This document shows positions 43,471 through 52,085 of a DNA stretch of 64,000 bases, one piece after another (positions within the stretch are counted from its first letter, which is position 1; each line of letters opens with the position of its first letter). The position numbers and the translations under genes are program-made. The notes beneath the pieces are model-generated. The model did no database searches and was not told the origin of the DNA. It saw only the letters and a list, made by a program, of their open reading frames with translations. This DNA is from Thermasporomyces composti (lineage in GTDB: Bacteria; Actinomycetota; Actinomycetes; Propionibacteriales; Actinopolymorphaceae), in the NCBI RefSeq assembly GCF_003386795.1, contig NZ_QTUC01000001.1:434001-498000 (forward strand). Reading direction: 5' to 3'.

Positions 43471-44496
43471 CTAGCCGGAAGCATCCGTGACGATTCGGAC
43501 CGCTCGGTCGACCAGGTCCGGCGCGTCGTAGGGCAGCCAGTGGATCCGGGGGTCGCGGCGGAACCACGAGTCCTGGCGGCGCACGAACCTGCGCGTGATC
43601 CGCACCGTCTCCTCCTTGGCCTCCTCTTCCGTGAGGCGACCGTCGAGGTAGGCCAGCACCTGTGCGTAGCCGTGGGCGCGGCTGGCCGTCGGGCTCTCGC
43701 GCAAGCCGGCCTCCGCCAGGCGCCGGACCTCCTCGACCCATCCGGCGGCCCACATGCGGTCGACGCGGGCTCGGATCCGCTCGTCCAAGACGTCCCGAGG
43801 CACGTCAAGGCCGACTTGACGCACGTCCGGAAACGCGTACGTGTGATCGGGCAGGCTCGCGGTGAACGGACGGCCGGTGATCTCGACGACCTCGAGCGCG
43901 CGCACGATACGTCGGCCGTTGGAGGGCAGGATTCGCGCTGCCGCCTCCGGATCCACCGCCGCCAGCCGGCGGTGCATCGCCTGCGGTCCCACCCGCTGAA
44001 GCTCCACCTCCAGGCTGCGCCGCACCGCCGGGTCCGTGCCTGGGAACTCGAAACGGTCCAAGACCGCTCGGATGTACAAGGCCGACCCGCCGACCACGAT
44101 GGGCAGGACACCGCGGGCGTGGCAGTCGTGGATCGCGGCGCGCGCCCAGCCCTGGAACTCCGCCACCGTGGCGGTGTCGCGGATGTCGAGGACGTCCATG
44201 ACGTGGTGTGGAACGCCGCGACGTTGCTCGAGCGTGAGCTTGGCCGTGCCGATGTCCATGCCGCGGTACAGCTGCATCGAGTCCGCGTTGATCACCTCGC
44301 CGCCCAGTCGAAGCGCCAGCTCGACCGCGAGGTCCGATTTGCCCGCGGCCGTCGGCCCGACCACCGCCACCACGCGCCCCGTCGCCGCGTGCTCCGCGCT
44401 GGCGTCCCCAGCGATCAGGTGTCCAGCAGTCGCGTGCCCACCGTGCACTGCCTCGGCCTCCCCAGCCACGCGCGCCCTGTCAACGCCAAGCTCCAT
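43471..44496 (-). CDS. miaA: tRNA dimethylallyltransferase
   Basis: The 341-residue protein transfers a dimethylallyl group to A37 of tRNAs reading UNN codons; MiaB, also in this window, then methylthiolates it. It has the P-loop GPTAAGKS (47-54), INADSMQLYRGMDIGTAK, PHHVMDVLD and VVGGSALYIRAVL. About 40 residues precede the P-loop, more than usual, so the true start could be an internal GTG near 44373. The annotated ATG overlaps the extradiol-like gene by 17 bp. Confidence 0.95.
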   Translation of the reverse strand: MELGVDRARVAGEAEAVHGGHATAGHLIAGDASAEHAATGRVVAVVGPTAAGKSDLAVELALRLGGEVINADSMQLYRGMDIGTAKLTLEQRRGVPHHVMDVLDIRDTATVAEFQGWARAAIHDCHARGVLPIVVGGSALYIRAVLDRFEFPGTDPAVRRSLEVELQRVGPQAMHRRLAAVDPEAAARILPSNGRRIVRALEVVEITGRPFTASLPDHTYAFPDVRQVGLDVPRDVLDERIRARVDRMWAAGWVEEVRRLAEAGLRESPTASRAHGYAQVLAYLDGRLTEEEAKEETVRITRRFVRRQDSWFRRDPRIHWLPYDAPDLVDRAVRIVTDASG

Positions 44497-45271
44497 CAGC
44501 CGGGACGCTACTGCGACGCCGACGAGCGCGCGTGGTCAGGCTCCGCGCCCGTGGCGGCGGGAGCGAGCTGTCGCGACTGACCCAGGACGCCACGAAGTAG
44601 CCCACCCCGTATGGGGCGGTGTGCGTGAGGAGCGTCGGCTCCAGGTCGCTGCCCTCCGCCGCACCCGCGAGCACCTGCCAGGCCGGACGCCCCGCGACCA
44701 GAAGCGCATCGGCGTCGTCGGCCCGCAACGCGCCCAGACCAGCGAGATCGCCCGTCGCGAGGAGGGCCGCCACCTGGGTGTCCCACTCCTCTGCAGACGG
44801 GTCGTACGCGCCGGGCGACGCCGTGGTCCGTCGGGCCGAGCCGTCCCCCATGGCGAGGACGCCCACCCGGTTGGCGACGCGAGCGAGCCGCGCGCCGTGG
44901 CTCCGGCATCGCGCGGGATCCCACGACTGGGACACGCCCTCGTAGCACCGCTCGCCGGCGTATCCCGCCCGGTCGAGCAGCCAGGCGGCGACCGCGAGCG
45001 CCAGGGGCAGTGGCGGCTCCATGGCAGCTCCCTCGCCTCCGACCCGGACATCCACGCCGAACGGAGCAAAGGAGCCCCGCGCCGAGCTCCCCCACCGTCG
45101 GGCGGTCGGCGAGGCGCCCACGCACACGACGACGTCGGGTCGGCTGGCGAGCAGCCGGCGCACGGCCTCGTCGCAGTGGGCGCGTAGATCGTCCAGCTCT
45201 GGCGCCGCCCCAGCCGCGAGCTCGGGGATCAACAGGGGCGGATGCGGACAGACCGCGGCGGCGACCAGCAT
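44480..45271 (-). CDS. Class III extradiol dioxygenase subunit B-like protein
   Basis: The 263-residue product begins MLVAAAVCPHPPLLIPELA, the N-terminal signature of LigB-like proteins with a metal-binding His pair. MGDGSARRT in the middle and HTAPYGVGYFVASW near the end are also typical. A homologue just upstream of miaA is widespread in actinobacteria and its reaction is not known. ATG 45271 is chosen by the conserved start. The basic tail (TTRARRRRSS) overlaps miaA. Confidence 0.85.
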   Translation of the reverse strand: MLVAAAVCPHPPLLIPELAAGAAPELDDLRAHCDEAVRRLLASRPDVVVCVGASPTARRWGSSARGSFAPFGVDVRVGGEGAAMEPPLPLALAVAAWLLDRAGYAGERCYEGVSQSWDPARCRSHGARLARVANRVGVLAMGDGSARRTTASPGAYDPSAEEWDTQVAALLATGDLAGLGALRADDADALLVAGRPAWQVLAGAAEGSDLEPTLLTHTAPYGVGYFVASWVSRDSSLPPPRARSLTTRARRRRSSVPADGAWR

Positions 45272-45377
45272 GGCTTCGTTCCTAGCACGGTTCCTCGACG
45301 TCCTAGAAGCAGGAACAGCCCGACATGACGGCGAGGACAGCTCGCTCAAGCGGAGTTCGATGAACCGGTCGGCCGGG

Positions 45378-45857
45378 TCAGGTGATCCCCCGGCGTCGGA
45401 GGATGTCCTCGATCTCCTCCATGCCCTCCAGGGGGTCCGTCTCCTTCGAGCCCTTGCCAACCGCCTTCGGCGGGCGCTTGCCCTCGGCGTCGCGACCGCC
45501 TGCCCGCGCCCTGCCGGCGGTCTCACCGCCACCGGCCGCGCCCGCCTGGCGAGCCTCACGGCGGCGCATCGCGGCGGCCACCGGGAACGCGATCGCGGCC
45601 ACCCCGAACAGCGCGAGACCAATCCAGACGGTGGGACTGAACGCGAAGCGGCTGATCCACCGGACGACCTCAGCCCCGACCGTCCACAGCAGGCGAACCA
45701 TGCCGGTCAAGTAGACGGCCATCGGCAGGACGGCCCATCCGATCAAGCGCAGGCCGGAGGCCGCGCCACGCCGGCGAAAGGCCAGGAACGCCGCGACCAA
45801 GCCCACGAGCGTCAGACCAGCGCAGATCGGGAACCAGACCACGGCGTCGAATCCCAC
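45378..45857 (-). CDS. Conserved actinobacterial membrane protein of unknown function
   Basis: The 159-residue product has three or four hydrophobic segments in the first 105 residues. A charged tail follows, ending DPLEGMEEIEDILRRRGIT. The tail pattern recurs in actinobacterial membrane proteins found near miaA, but no function is assigned. The start is GTG 45857 with AGGAG about 7 bp before it. It is upstream of the extradiol-like gene on the same strand, separated by 106 bp. Confidence 0.7.
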   Translation of the reverse strand: MGFDAVVWFPICAGLTLVGLVAAFLAFRRRGAASGLRLIGWAVLPMAVYLTGMVRLLWTVGAEVVRWISRFAFSPTVWIGLALFGVAAIAFPVAAAMRRREARQAGAAGGGETAGRARAGGRDAEGKRPPKAVGKGSKETDPLEGMEEIEDILRRRGIT

Positions 45858-46020
45858 CGGCGTCTCCTCGCGTCCTCTCCACGGCCGACGCGGTCCATCC
45901 TGCCCCCTTCACCGCGGGAACGCACGGGGGTGATCCCGGGCTCTTCCCTGACTTTGCGCGCAGGGTGCCCGTCCCGCGCCCTCAGCACGAGCCTCAGGAC
46001 GAGAGGTCCAGGGCACCCAC

Positions 46021-47244
46021 CTAGAAGGGCACTGCCGGCAAGGTCACGTGCGAGCGGTTGAGCTCCTCGACCTTGGACACGCCGAGCAGCTGCATGGTCC
46101 GGGTGATCTCGCTCGCGAGGATCTCCACGGCCCGCTGGACGCCTCGTTCTCCACCGGCCATCAGCCCGTACAAGTACGCCCGACCCACGAGCACGGCCTT
46201 CGCCCCCAGCGCGACGCCCGCGACGATGTCGGCACCGCTCATGACACCGGTGTCGACGAACACCTCGGCCCGGTCACCCACCGCGTCGACCACCTTGGGC
46301 AGCAGCTCCAACGGCACCGGTGCGCGGTCGAGCTGACGACCACCGTGGTTCGAGACCACGACCGCGTCCGCGCCCAGGTCGACCACGCGACGGGCGTCCT
46401 CGACGTTCTGGATGCCCTTGACCACCAACGACCCCGACCAGGTCTCGCGCAGCCACGCCACGTCGTCGAAGGTCACCGTGGGGTCGAACATGTGGTTGAT
46501 CAGCTCGGCCACCGTGCCCGGCCACTCCGACAGCGAGGCGAACGACAGTGGCTTGGTGGTCAGGAGGTTGAACCACCACGAGGGGTGCATCGCCATGTCG
46601 ATGAGCGTCCGCGGCGTCAGCGAGGGCGGGATCGTCATGCCGTTGCGGACGTCCCGCAGCCGCGCACCAGCGACCGGGACGTCGACGGTGAGGACCAGCG
46701 TGGTGTAGCCGGCGTCCTTCGCCCGCTGCACGAGGTCCTTTCCGGCGTCGCGATCCGTCCAGATGTAGAGCTGGAACCACTTGTCGGCGGAGGGGGCAGC
46801 CGCGGCGACGTCCTCGATCGAGGTGGTCCCCAGCGTGGACAGGGCATAGGGGATGCCGGTCCGTTCGGCGACCCGCACGACCGCGGTCTCCCCCTCGTGC
46901 TGCATCATCCGCGTGAAACCGGTGGGCGCGAACGCGAACGGGTACGCCGACGGGCGCCCCAGGATCGTGGTGCTCGGGTCCACCTTCGACACGTCACGCA
47001 GGACGCCGGGGTTGAACTGCACGCGGCGGAACAGCGCGCGGGCGCGGCGAAGACTGATCTCCTCCTCCGCCGCCCCATCGGTGTAGTCGAACGGCCCCTT
47101 AGGGGTCCGGCGCTTCGCGATCGCCCGGAGGTCGGCGATGGTGAGCGCTCGGTCGAGCCGCCGCTTGGTGAGGTCCAGTTCAGGACGCCGGGTGCGGATC
47201 AGGGGTCGCAGCTCCGACCAGCGAGGCAGTCGGCGTTCGGTCAT
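46021..47244 (-). CDS. FMN-dependent alpha-hydroxy-acid oxidizing protein (lactate oxidase/LldD type)
   Basis: The 407-residue protein has the family order: [94 protein letters not shown] and [25 protein letters not shown]. The His and Arg of SNHGGRQLD are the catalytic base and substrate-binding residues. It oxidises L-lactate or another 2-hydroxy acid. ATG 47244 is preceded by GGGAGAG. It lies downstream of the alpha-mannosidase but behind a strong terminator, so it is probably separate. Confidence 0.9.
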   Translation of the reverse strand: MTERRLPRWSELRPLIRTRRPELDLTKRRLDRALTIADLRAIAKRRTPKGPFDYTDGAAEEEISLRRARALFRRVQFNPGVLRDVSKVDPSTTILGRPSAYPFAFAPTGFTRMMQHEGETAVVRVAERTGIPYALSTLGTTSIEDVAAAAPSADKWFQLYIWTDRDAGKDLVQRAKDAGYTTLVLTVDVPVAGARLRDVRNGMTIPPSLTPRTLIDMAMHPSWWFNLLTTKPLSFASLSEWPGTVAELINHMFDPTVTFDDVAWLRETWSGSLVVKGIQNVEDARRVVDLGADAVVVSNHGGRQLDRAPVPLELLPKVVDAVGDRAEVFVDTGVMSGADIVAGVALGAKAVLVGRAYLYGLMAGGERGVQRAVEILASEITRTMQLLGVSKVEELNRSHVTLPAVPF

Positions 47245-47362
47245 GAGGAACTCTCCCTTGGTCGGACGGGTGCTCAAGCGCGCGTAGGAGTTCCAGTCGG
47301 CCGGCGGCCACCTGGGCCACCACCGCCTCCGCCATGCATGCGCGGATTGTGTCACAGCAAGA

Positions 47363-47399
47363 GACTGGCCGGGGCGCTCGACAAGCGCCCCGGCCAGTC
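47363..47399 (-). terminator. Strong terminator after the alpha-mannosidase gene
   Basis: A 16-bp perfect stem (GACTGGCCGGGGCGCT paired with AGCGCCCCGGCCAGTC) with a 5-base loop lies 36 bp after the mannosidase stop and before the 2-hydroxy-acid oxidase start at 47244. Confidence 0.85.
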
Positions 47400-47434
47400 G
47401 TGGCCGCGATGGCGTACGCGGGCCCGGTCGTGCG

Positions 47435-50400
47435 TTACGCCGCCCGACGCAGCCGCAGCGTGACGATCTGGAACGGCCGCAACGCCAGCTCGACACCACC
47501 GTCGACGACCTCACGGTCGGCGGTCGGACGCTCCAGCAGGTCCGTCTCCTGCGCGGACGCCAGCTCGAACGAGGTGGTGAGCCGCGCGGTGGCTCGGCCG
47601 CCGTGCGCCTCGTAGAGCCGGACAACCACGTCACCGGAGCGGTCGTCGGCCAGCTTCACCGCCTCGACCACCACCGCCGGGTTGTCGACCTGCACCAGCG
47701 GCGCGACGCCGTGCGCGCCGATCACCGTCCGCTCCGGGAGGTTGATCCGGTACCCCTCCTCGATCGCCTCGGGGATGCCGGCGCCGGGCACCAGGGCGTA
47801 GGAGAGCCGGTGCACGCCCTGGTCGGTCACCGGATCGGGGACCCGTGGCGCCCGCAGCAGCGAGAGCCGGACCGTCGTGGTCGTGCCGCCGTCGGGACGC
47901 ACGTCCCGAGTGACGTCGTGGCCGTACGTCGAGTCGTTGACGAGCGCGTGGCCGTAGCCGGGCTCGCCCACGTGGATCCAGCGGTGCGCGCAGATCTCGA
48001 ACTTCGCCGCCTCCCACGAGGTGTTCGTGTGGGTCGGCCGGAACACGTGCCCGAACTGGGTCTCCGACGCCGAGTGGTCGGCACGGATGTCGAGCGGGAA
48101 CGCGGCTTTGAGGAACTTCTCCTTCTCGTGCCAGTCGATCTCGTTGTCGACGTTCACCTGGCACTCGCCGGCGCGGACCCGCACGGTCTGCGTGATCCGC
48201 GACGACCCGAAAGACCGGGTGACGGCGACCGCGACCTCCTCGGGGGTCTCGCGTACCACCTCGATCGAGTCGACGTCGACCAGGTCGGTCACCTTGTTGC
48301 GGTAGAAGGCGTCCACGTCCCAGGCGTCCCACATGTTCGGCGTGTCGACGTGGAGCTGCAGCAGGTTCCCGGCCGCGCCCGGCGCGATCGCCTCCCGACC
48401 CGACTCGATCTCGTACACCGACGTGAGCAGGCCACGCTCGTCGATGGTGACCCGGACCAGCCCGTTGTCGAGCACGAGCGAACCGCCGTCCCGGGTGAGG
48501 GTGACGGCCGGGGCGTGCGAGCCGCCCTGGACCGCGGCGCCCATCGCGGGCACTCCGGCACGCGCGTGCGGCGCGGCGTTGAAGACGATCGGCTGCGTGC
48601 CCTCGCCGGCCAACGCCCGCTGCGCCCGCTCGATGATCGCCTCCAGCTCCTTCGCCAGCCGGGCGTAGGTCTCCTCCGCCTCGCGGTGCACCCAGCGGAT
48701 GGAGCTGCCCGGCAGGATGTCGTGGAACTGGTTGAGCAGGACCGCCTTCCAGATGCGGTCGAGGTCGTCGTACGGGTAGTCCAGCAGCCCGGCGACCGCG
48801 GCCGTCGCCGACCACAGCTCCGCCTCGCGCAGCAGGTGCTCGCTGCGCCGGTTGCCCTGCTTGGTCTTGGCCTGCGAGGTGTACGTGCCCCGGTGCAGCT
48901 CCAGGTACAGCTCGCCCACCCAGACCGGCGCGTTGGGGTACTCCTCGTGCGCCTGCTCGAAGAAGCGCTCCGGGTGGTCGATCGTCACCGTCGGCGAGGA
49001 CTCGAGGTCGCGCAGGCGCTTGGCCCGGGCGAGCATCTCCCGGGTGGGCCCGCCACCGCCGTCGCCGTGCCCGAACGGCAGCAAGGAGCGGGTGCCGCCG
49101 CCCTTGTCCTGGTAGTTGCGCTGGGCGTAGGCGAGCTCCTTACCGGTGAGCTGGCCGTTGTAGGTGTCGGCGGGCGGGAAGTGGGTGAAGATCCGGGTCC
49201 CGTCGATGCCCTCCCACCAGAACGTGTGGTGGGGGAACTTGTTCACCTGGTTCCAGGAGATCTTCTGGGTGAGGAACCACCGGTGTCCCGACAGCTTCAC
49301 CAGCTGCGGGAGCGCCGCCGAGTAACCGAAGGAGTCCGGCAGCCACACCACGGTCGTCTCGACGCCGTACTCGTCGAGGAAGAACCGCTTGCCGTACACG
49401 AACTGGCGGGCCATCGCCTCCCCACCCGGCATGTTCGTGTCGGACTCGACCCACATGCCGCCGATGGGGATGATCTGACCGCGCGCGACCGCCTCCTTCA
49501 GCCGCGCCCACACCTTCGGGTGGTGTTCCTTCATCCAGGCGTGCTGCTGGGCCTGGGAGAACGCGAACTTGAACTCCGGGTGGTCCGCCGCGAGCGTCGT
49601 CACGTTGCAGACGGTGCGAGCGACCTTGCGGACCGTCTCCCGGAGTGGCCACAGCCACGCCGAGTCGATGTGGGCGTGGCCGACCGCGGTGATCCGGTGG
49701 GCGGAGGCGTACGCCGGCTTGGCGAGCACGCCGGCGAGCTGCTCGCGGGCGGCCGCCGCTGTGCCCGGGATGTCGTCGTAGTCCAGGGCGTCGAGGGCGC
49801 GCTCGAGAGCACGCAGGATCTCCGCCCGACGCGGCAGGTCAGCGGGAAGCTCTCGGCGCAGCTCGTCGAGCACCTGGATGTCGAGCAGGAGGTTCCAGAC
49901 GTCGACGTTGAGGACCGCGAGCTCGGCGCGCCGGATGTGGTAGAGCGGGTCGGTCCCGGCGGTCTCCTTGTCACCGAGGTGTGTGGGCGCGAAGTCCGGC
50001 CAGCTGATCACGGTCGGGTTCGCCGCGGCCTCGACGTAGACCTGGAACTCCGCGCCGCCCTTCGCGGTCGCCGTCTCGGCGTCGGAGGCGGCGCCCGAGC
50101 ACAGGCCGGCGATCGGGATGTAGGTGTTGTCGGGGTTGAGGCCCTTGATCGGCTCGCCGCTCGGGGTGTAGACGAGGCCCTCGGCGGAGAAGCCCGGGCC
50201 GCCACCGAAGCCCAGGTCGACGACCGCCTCCACCCGCTTGCCGTCCCACTCCTGCGGGACGCGTCCGGTGAGGCGGAACCAGCTCGTCCCCCACGGCGGG
50301 CCCCACGGGTCCCCCACCGCGGCCGGCTTGTAGTCGGCGGCCAGTGCCTCGCTGACCGGGACGGGCTCTCCCGGGGCGTGCCACACCTCGATGTCCAGGG

Positions 50401-50488
50401 GAACGGTCTCGCCGTAGAGGGCAGGCCGCAGGCGCTGGCGTACCGCGCGCTCGAGCCGCGCCTCGACGAGGCGTTGGTCGTCGTGCAT
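47435..50488 (-). CDS. Alpha-mannosidase, glycoside hydrolase family 38
   Basis: The 1017-residue protein has the GH38 layout. A beta-rich N-terminal domain precedes the catalytic barrel with [21 protein letters not shown] (zinc ligands) and the nucleophile Asp385 in [14 protein letters not shown]; then come [10 protein letters not shown] and C-terminal beta-sandwich domains. No signal peptide is present, so it works on imported mannosides or N-glycan fragments in the cytoplasm. ATG 50488 has GGAGGATTC just upstream. A LacI regulator lies immediately upstream on the same strand; a GAAC-N4-GTTC palindrome sits next to the ribosome-binding site. It hydrolyses terminal alpha-linked mannose. Confidence 0.94.
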   Translation of the reverse strand: MHDDQRLVEARLERAVRQRLRPALYGETVPLDIEVWHAPGEPVPVSEALAADYKPAAVGDPWGPPWGTSWFRLTGRVPQEWDGKRVEAVVDLGFGGGPGFSAEGLVYTPSGEPIKGLNPDNTYIPIAGLCSGAASDAETATAKGGAEFQVYVEAAANPTVISWPDFAPTHLGDKETAGTDPLYHIRRAELAVLNVDVWNLLLDIQVLDELRRELPADLPRRAEILRALERALDALDYDDIPGTAAAAREQLAGVLAKPAYASAHRITAVGHAHIDSAWLWPLRETVRKVARTVCNVTTLAADHPEFKFAFSQAQQHAWMKEHHPKVWARLKEAVARGQIIPIGGMWVESDTNMPGGEAMARQFVYGKRFFLDEYGVETTVVWLPDSFGYSAALPQLVKLSGHRWFLTQKISWNQVNKFPHHTFWWEGIDGTRIFTHFPPADTYNGQLTGKELAYAQRNYQDKGGGTRSLLPFGHGDGGGGPTREMLARAKRLRDLESSPTVTIDHPERFFEQAHEEYPNAPVWVGELYLELHRGTYTSQAKTKQGNRRSEHLLREAELWSATAAVAGLLDYPYDDLDRIWKAVLLNQFHDILPGSSIRWVHREAEETYARLAKELEAIIERAQRALAGEGTQPIVFNAAPHARAGVPAMGAAVQGGSHAPAVTLTRDGGSLVLDNGLVRVTIDERGLLTSVYEIESGREAIAPGAAGNLLQLHVDTPNMWDAWDVDAFYRNKVTDLVDVDSIEVVRETPEEVAVAVTRSFGSSRITQTVRVRAGECQVNVDNEIDWHEKEKFLKAAFPLDIRADHSASETQFGHVFRPTHTNTSWEAAKFEICAHRWIHVGEPGYGHALVNDSTYGHDVTRDVRPDGGTTTTVRLSLLRAPRVPDPVTDQGVHRLSYALVPGAGIPEAIEEGYRINLPERTVIGAHGVAPLVQVDNPAVVVEAVKLADDRSGDVVVRLYEAHGGRATARLTTSFELASAQETDLLERPTADREVVDGGVELALRPFQIVTLRLRRAA

Positions 50489-50497
50489 GAATCCTCC

Positions 50498-50509
50498 GAA
50501 CGACGGTTC
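50498..50509. promoter_or_regulatory. Candidate operator before the alpha-mannosidase gene
   Basis: GAAC-GACG-GTTC, with partly symmetric flanks (TCC and GGA), lies 10-21 bp upstream of the mannosidase ATG, next to its ribosome-binding site. It may be a site for the adjacent LacI-type regulator. It also resembles a half-consensus SOS core but lacks the outer TC and GA bases. Confidence 0.35.
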
Positions 50510-50619
50510 AGGAGCGGGTTGGCGCAGACGCTAGTCGAGGACCCCGTGTCCGGAATCGGCCAGACCGGAGTTTCGGCTCTCGCCGCCGACGCTTCCGACC
50601 GTCGTGGGCGACGCCCGCG

Positions 50620-50683
50620 GCGCTCGTCGACGAGAACTCAGCGCTCGTCGACGAGAACTCAGCGCTCGCCGACCGAGGGCTCA
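50620..50683. repeat. Two identical 21-bp direct repeats plus a diverged copy at the end of the lacI-type gene
   Basis: Copies start at 50620 and 50641 and are identical; each contains the perfect palindrome CTCGTCGACGAG followed by AACTCA. A third, diverged copy (50662-50683) overlaps the regulator stop codon at 50681-50683. The array lies between the regulator and the alpha-mannosidase. Confidence 0.8.
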
Positions 50684-51712
50684 GCGTTCGCGTCCCAGGG
50701 TGCTCTCCCGGGCGACCAGCTCGAACGTCGCGAAGACCTCCTGCGGGCCACGGCCGTCGGCCTGCCCCGCCGCCCCACTGACGAGCTGCTGGTTGAGCAG
50801 GTCGACGGCAAGGCGCGCGATCTGGCGCTTGTCGGGCGACACGGTGGACAGCGTGGGCACGGAGTACTGGCCGTCCTCGATGTCGTCGAACCCGATGACG
50901 GCGATGTCGTCGGGCACCCGCACGCCGTGGTCGGCGAGGGTGCGCAGGGCGCCCAGCGCCAGCAGGTCGTTGAAGCAGAACACCGCGTCCGGTCGCGGGG
51001 TGCGGTCGAGCAGACGAGCCATCGCGGCCGCGCCGTCCGCGCGGTGGAAGTACGTGGTCGAGGCGACGAGGTTCTCGTCATAGGGCAGACCGGCCGCCTC
51101 GAGCGCCTCGCGGTAGCCGCGCAGCCGCAGTCTGGCAGTGACGCCGGCCGGAGCCAACTGCGCGCCGATGGCGGCGATCCGTCGACGACCGAGACCGATC
51201 AGGTGCTCGGTCGCGGCCCGACTCGCCGCGACGTTGTCGATCACCACGTGATCCGCCGGGCCCTGGTGGATCCGCTCCCCCAGCAGGACGAGCGGGGTCG
51301 CGTCGGTGCGTTTGGCCAGGTCGGCCGCGGTCAGCGCTAACGGGCTGAAAATGAGGCCGTCGATGAGCTGTCCACGCAGCCCGTCGAGGATCTGCCGTTC
51401 GCGGTCGGGCTCTCCCTCGGTCTGGTCGACCAGGACGGTCCAGCCGTACCGCTCGGCCTCGGCCACGAGGTGCCGGGCCAACTCGGCGAAGTACGGCACG
51501 TCCAGCTCTGGCACCGCCAGCGCGATGACGCCGGTGCGTCCGCGGCGCAGGCTCCGCGCGGAGAGGTTCGGGCGGTAGTTGAGCCGGGCGATCGCGTGCT
51601 GGACCCGACGACGCGTCTCCGGCCGGACATGGATGTAGCCGTTGACCACGTTGGAGACGGTCTTCGGAGACACCCCGGCGAGCCGAGCGACATCACGTAA
51701 CGTCGTCCGCAT
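50681..51712 (-). CDS. LacI family transcriptional regulator
   Basis: The 343-residue repressor has the N-terminal LacI helix-turn-helix (TLRDVARLAGVSPKTVSNVVNG, then LNYRPNLSARSLRRGRTG) and a periplasmic-binding-like effector domain (VIALAVPELDVPYFAELA, DAVFCFNDLLALGALRTL, IAVIGFDDIEDGQYSVPTLSTV). It is upstream of the alpha-mannosidase on the same strand and divergent from the six-hairpin glycosidase gene, so it is the likely local regulator of mannoside use. ATG 51712 has GAGGAGAG about 10 bp upstream. Confidence 0.92.
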   Translation of the reverse strand: MRTTLRDVARLAGVSPKTVSNVVNGYIHVRPETRRRVQHAIARLNYRPNLSARSLRRGRTGVIALAVPELDVPYFAELARHLVAEAERYGWTVLVDQTEGEPDRERQILDGLRGQLIDGLIFSPLALTAADLAKRTDATPLVLLGERIHQGPADHVVIDNVAASRAATEHLIGLGRRRIAAIGAQLAPAGVTARLRLRGYREALEAAGLPYDENLVASTTYFHRADGAAAMARLLDRTPRPDAVFCFNDLLALGALRTLADHGVRVPDDIAVIGFDDIEDGQYSVPTLSTVSPDKRQIARLAVDLLNQQLVSGAAGQADGRGPQEVFATFELVARESTLGRER

Positions 51713-52085
51713 CGCGGCTACTCTCCTCGCCGGCGTTGTCTGGGTCCAGGCCCTATTGTGCGCGAGCGGCCGCGAACACGCCGCCGCCGGCCCCGTGCAC
51801 GCGCCCCGATCGGCGACCGCCGGTCGCCGTGTCCGCCCGCCTCCTCCGCGCGTCGTCCGCGCGTGTCACTGTCCGCGTTCGCCGGCGACGAGATCACCGC
51901 CTCAGGACGTGGTGCCAGGACGCGGGCGGCCTCGCCGCCTAGACTCGAACCGCGGATTCGTCTCGCCCTCACCAGGGACGCCACGAGTCCACGGCGGACC
52001 CGGACCCGTCTCGCCGCATTCCATCGCCCGCAGGCCTTCGACCCTCGTCTCGAGCGAAGACCACGGCCCCGTTCACGACTCTCCC
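51713..52085. promoter_or_regulatory. 373-bp divergent intergenic region between the LacI and glycosidase genes
   Basis: No gene was found here. It holds a strong palindrome, CGGCGACC-GCC-GGTCGCCG (51811-51829), and TAGACT near 51940 as a -10 candidate for the rightward gene. The glycosidase start has no Shine-Dalgarno. Specific LacI operators are not obvious. Confidence 0.4.

Noticed and set aside
50498-50509. SOS box before the alpha-mannosidase gene
   Set aside because: Only the GAAC-N4-GTTC core matches; the outer TC and GA bases are missing and the gene has no damage role.
47603-51340. 1245-codon open frame on the plus strand opposite the alpha-mannosidase and LacI genes
   Set aside because: It mirrors two clear genes and has no recognisable motifs.
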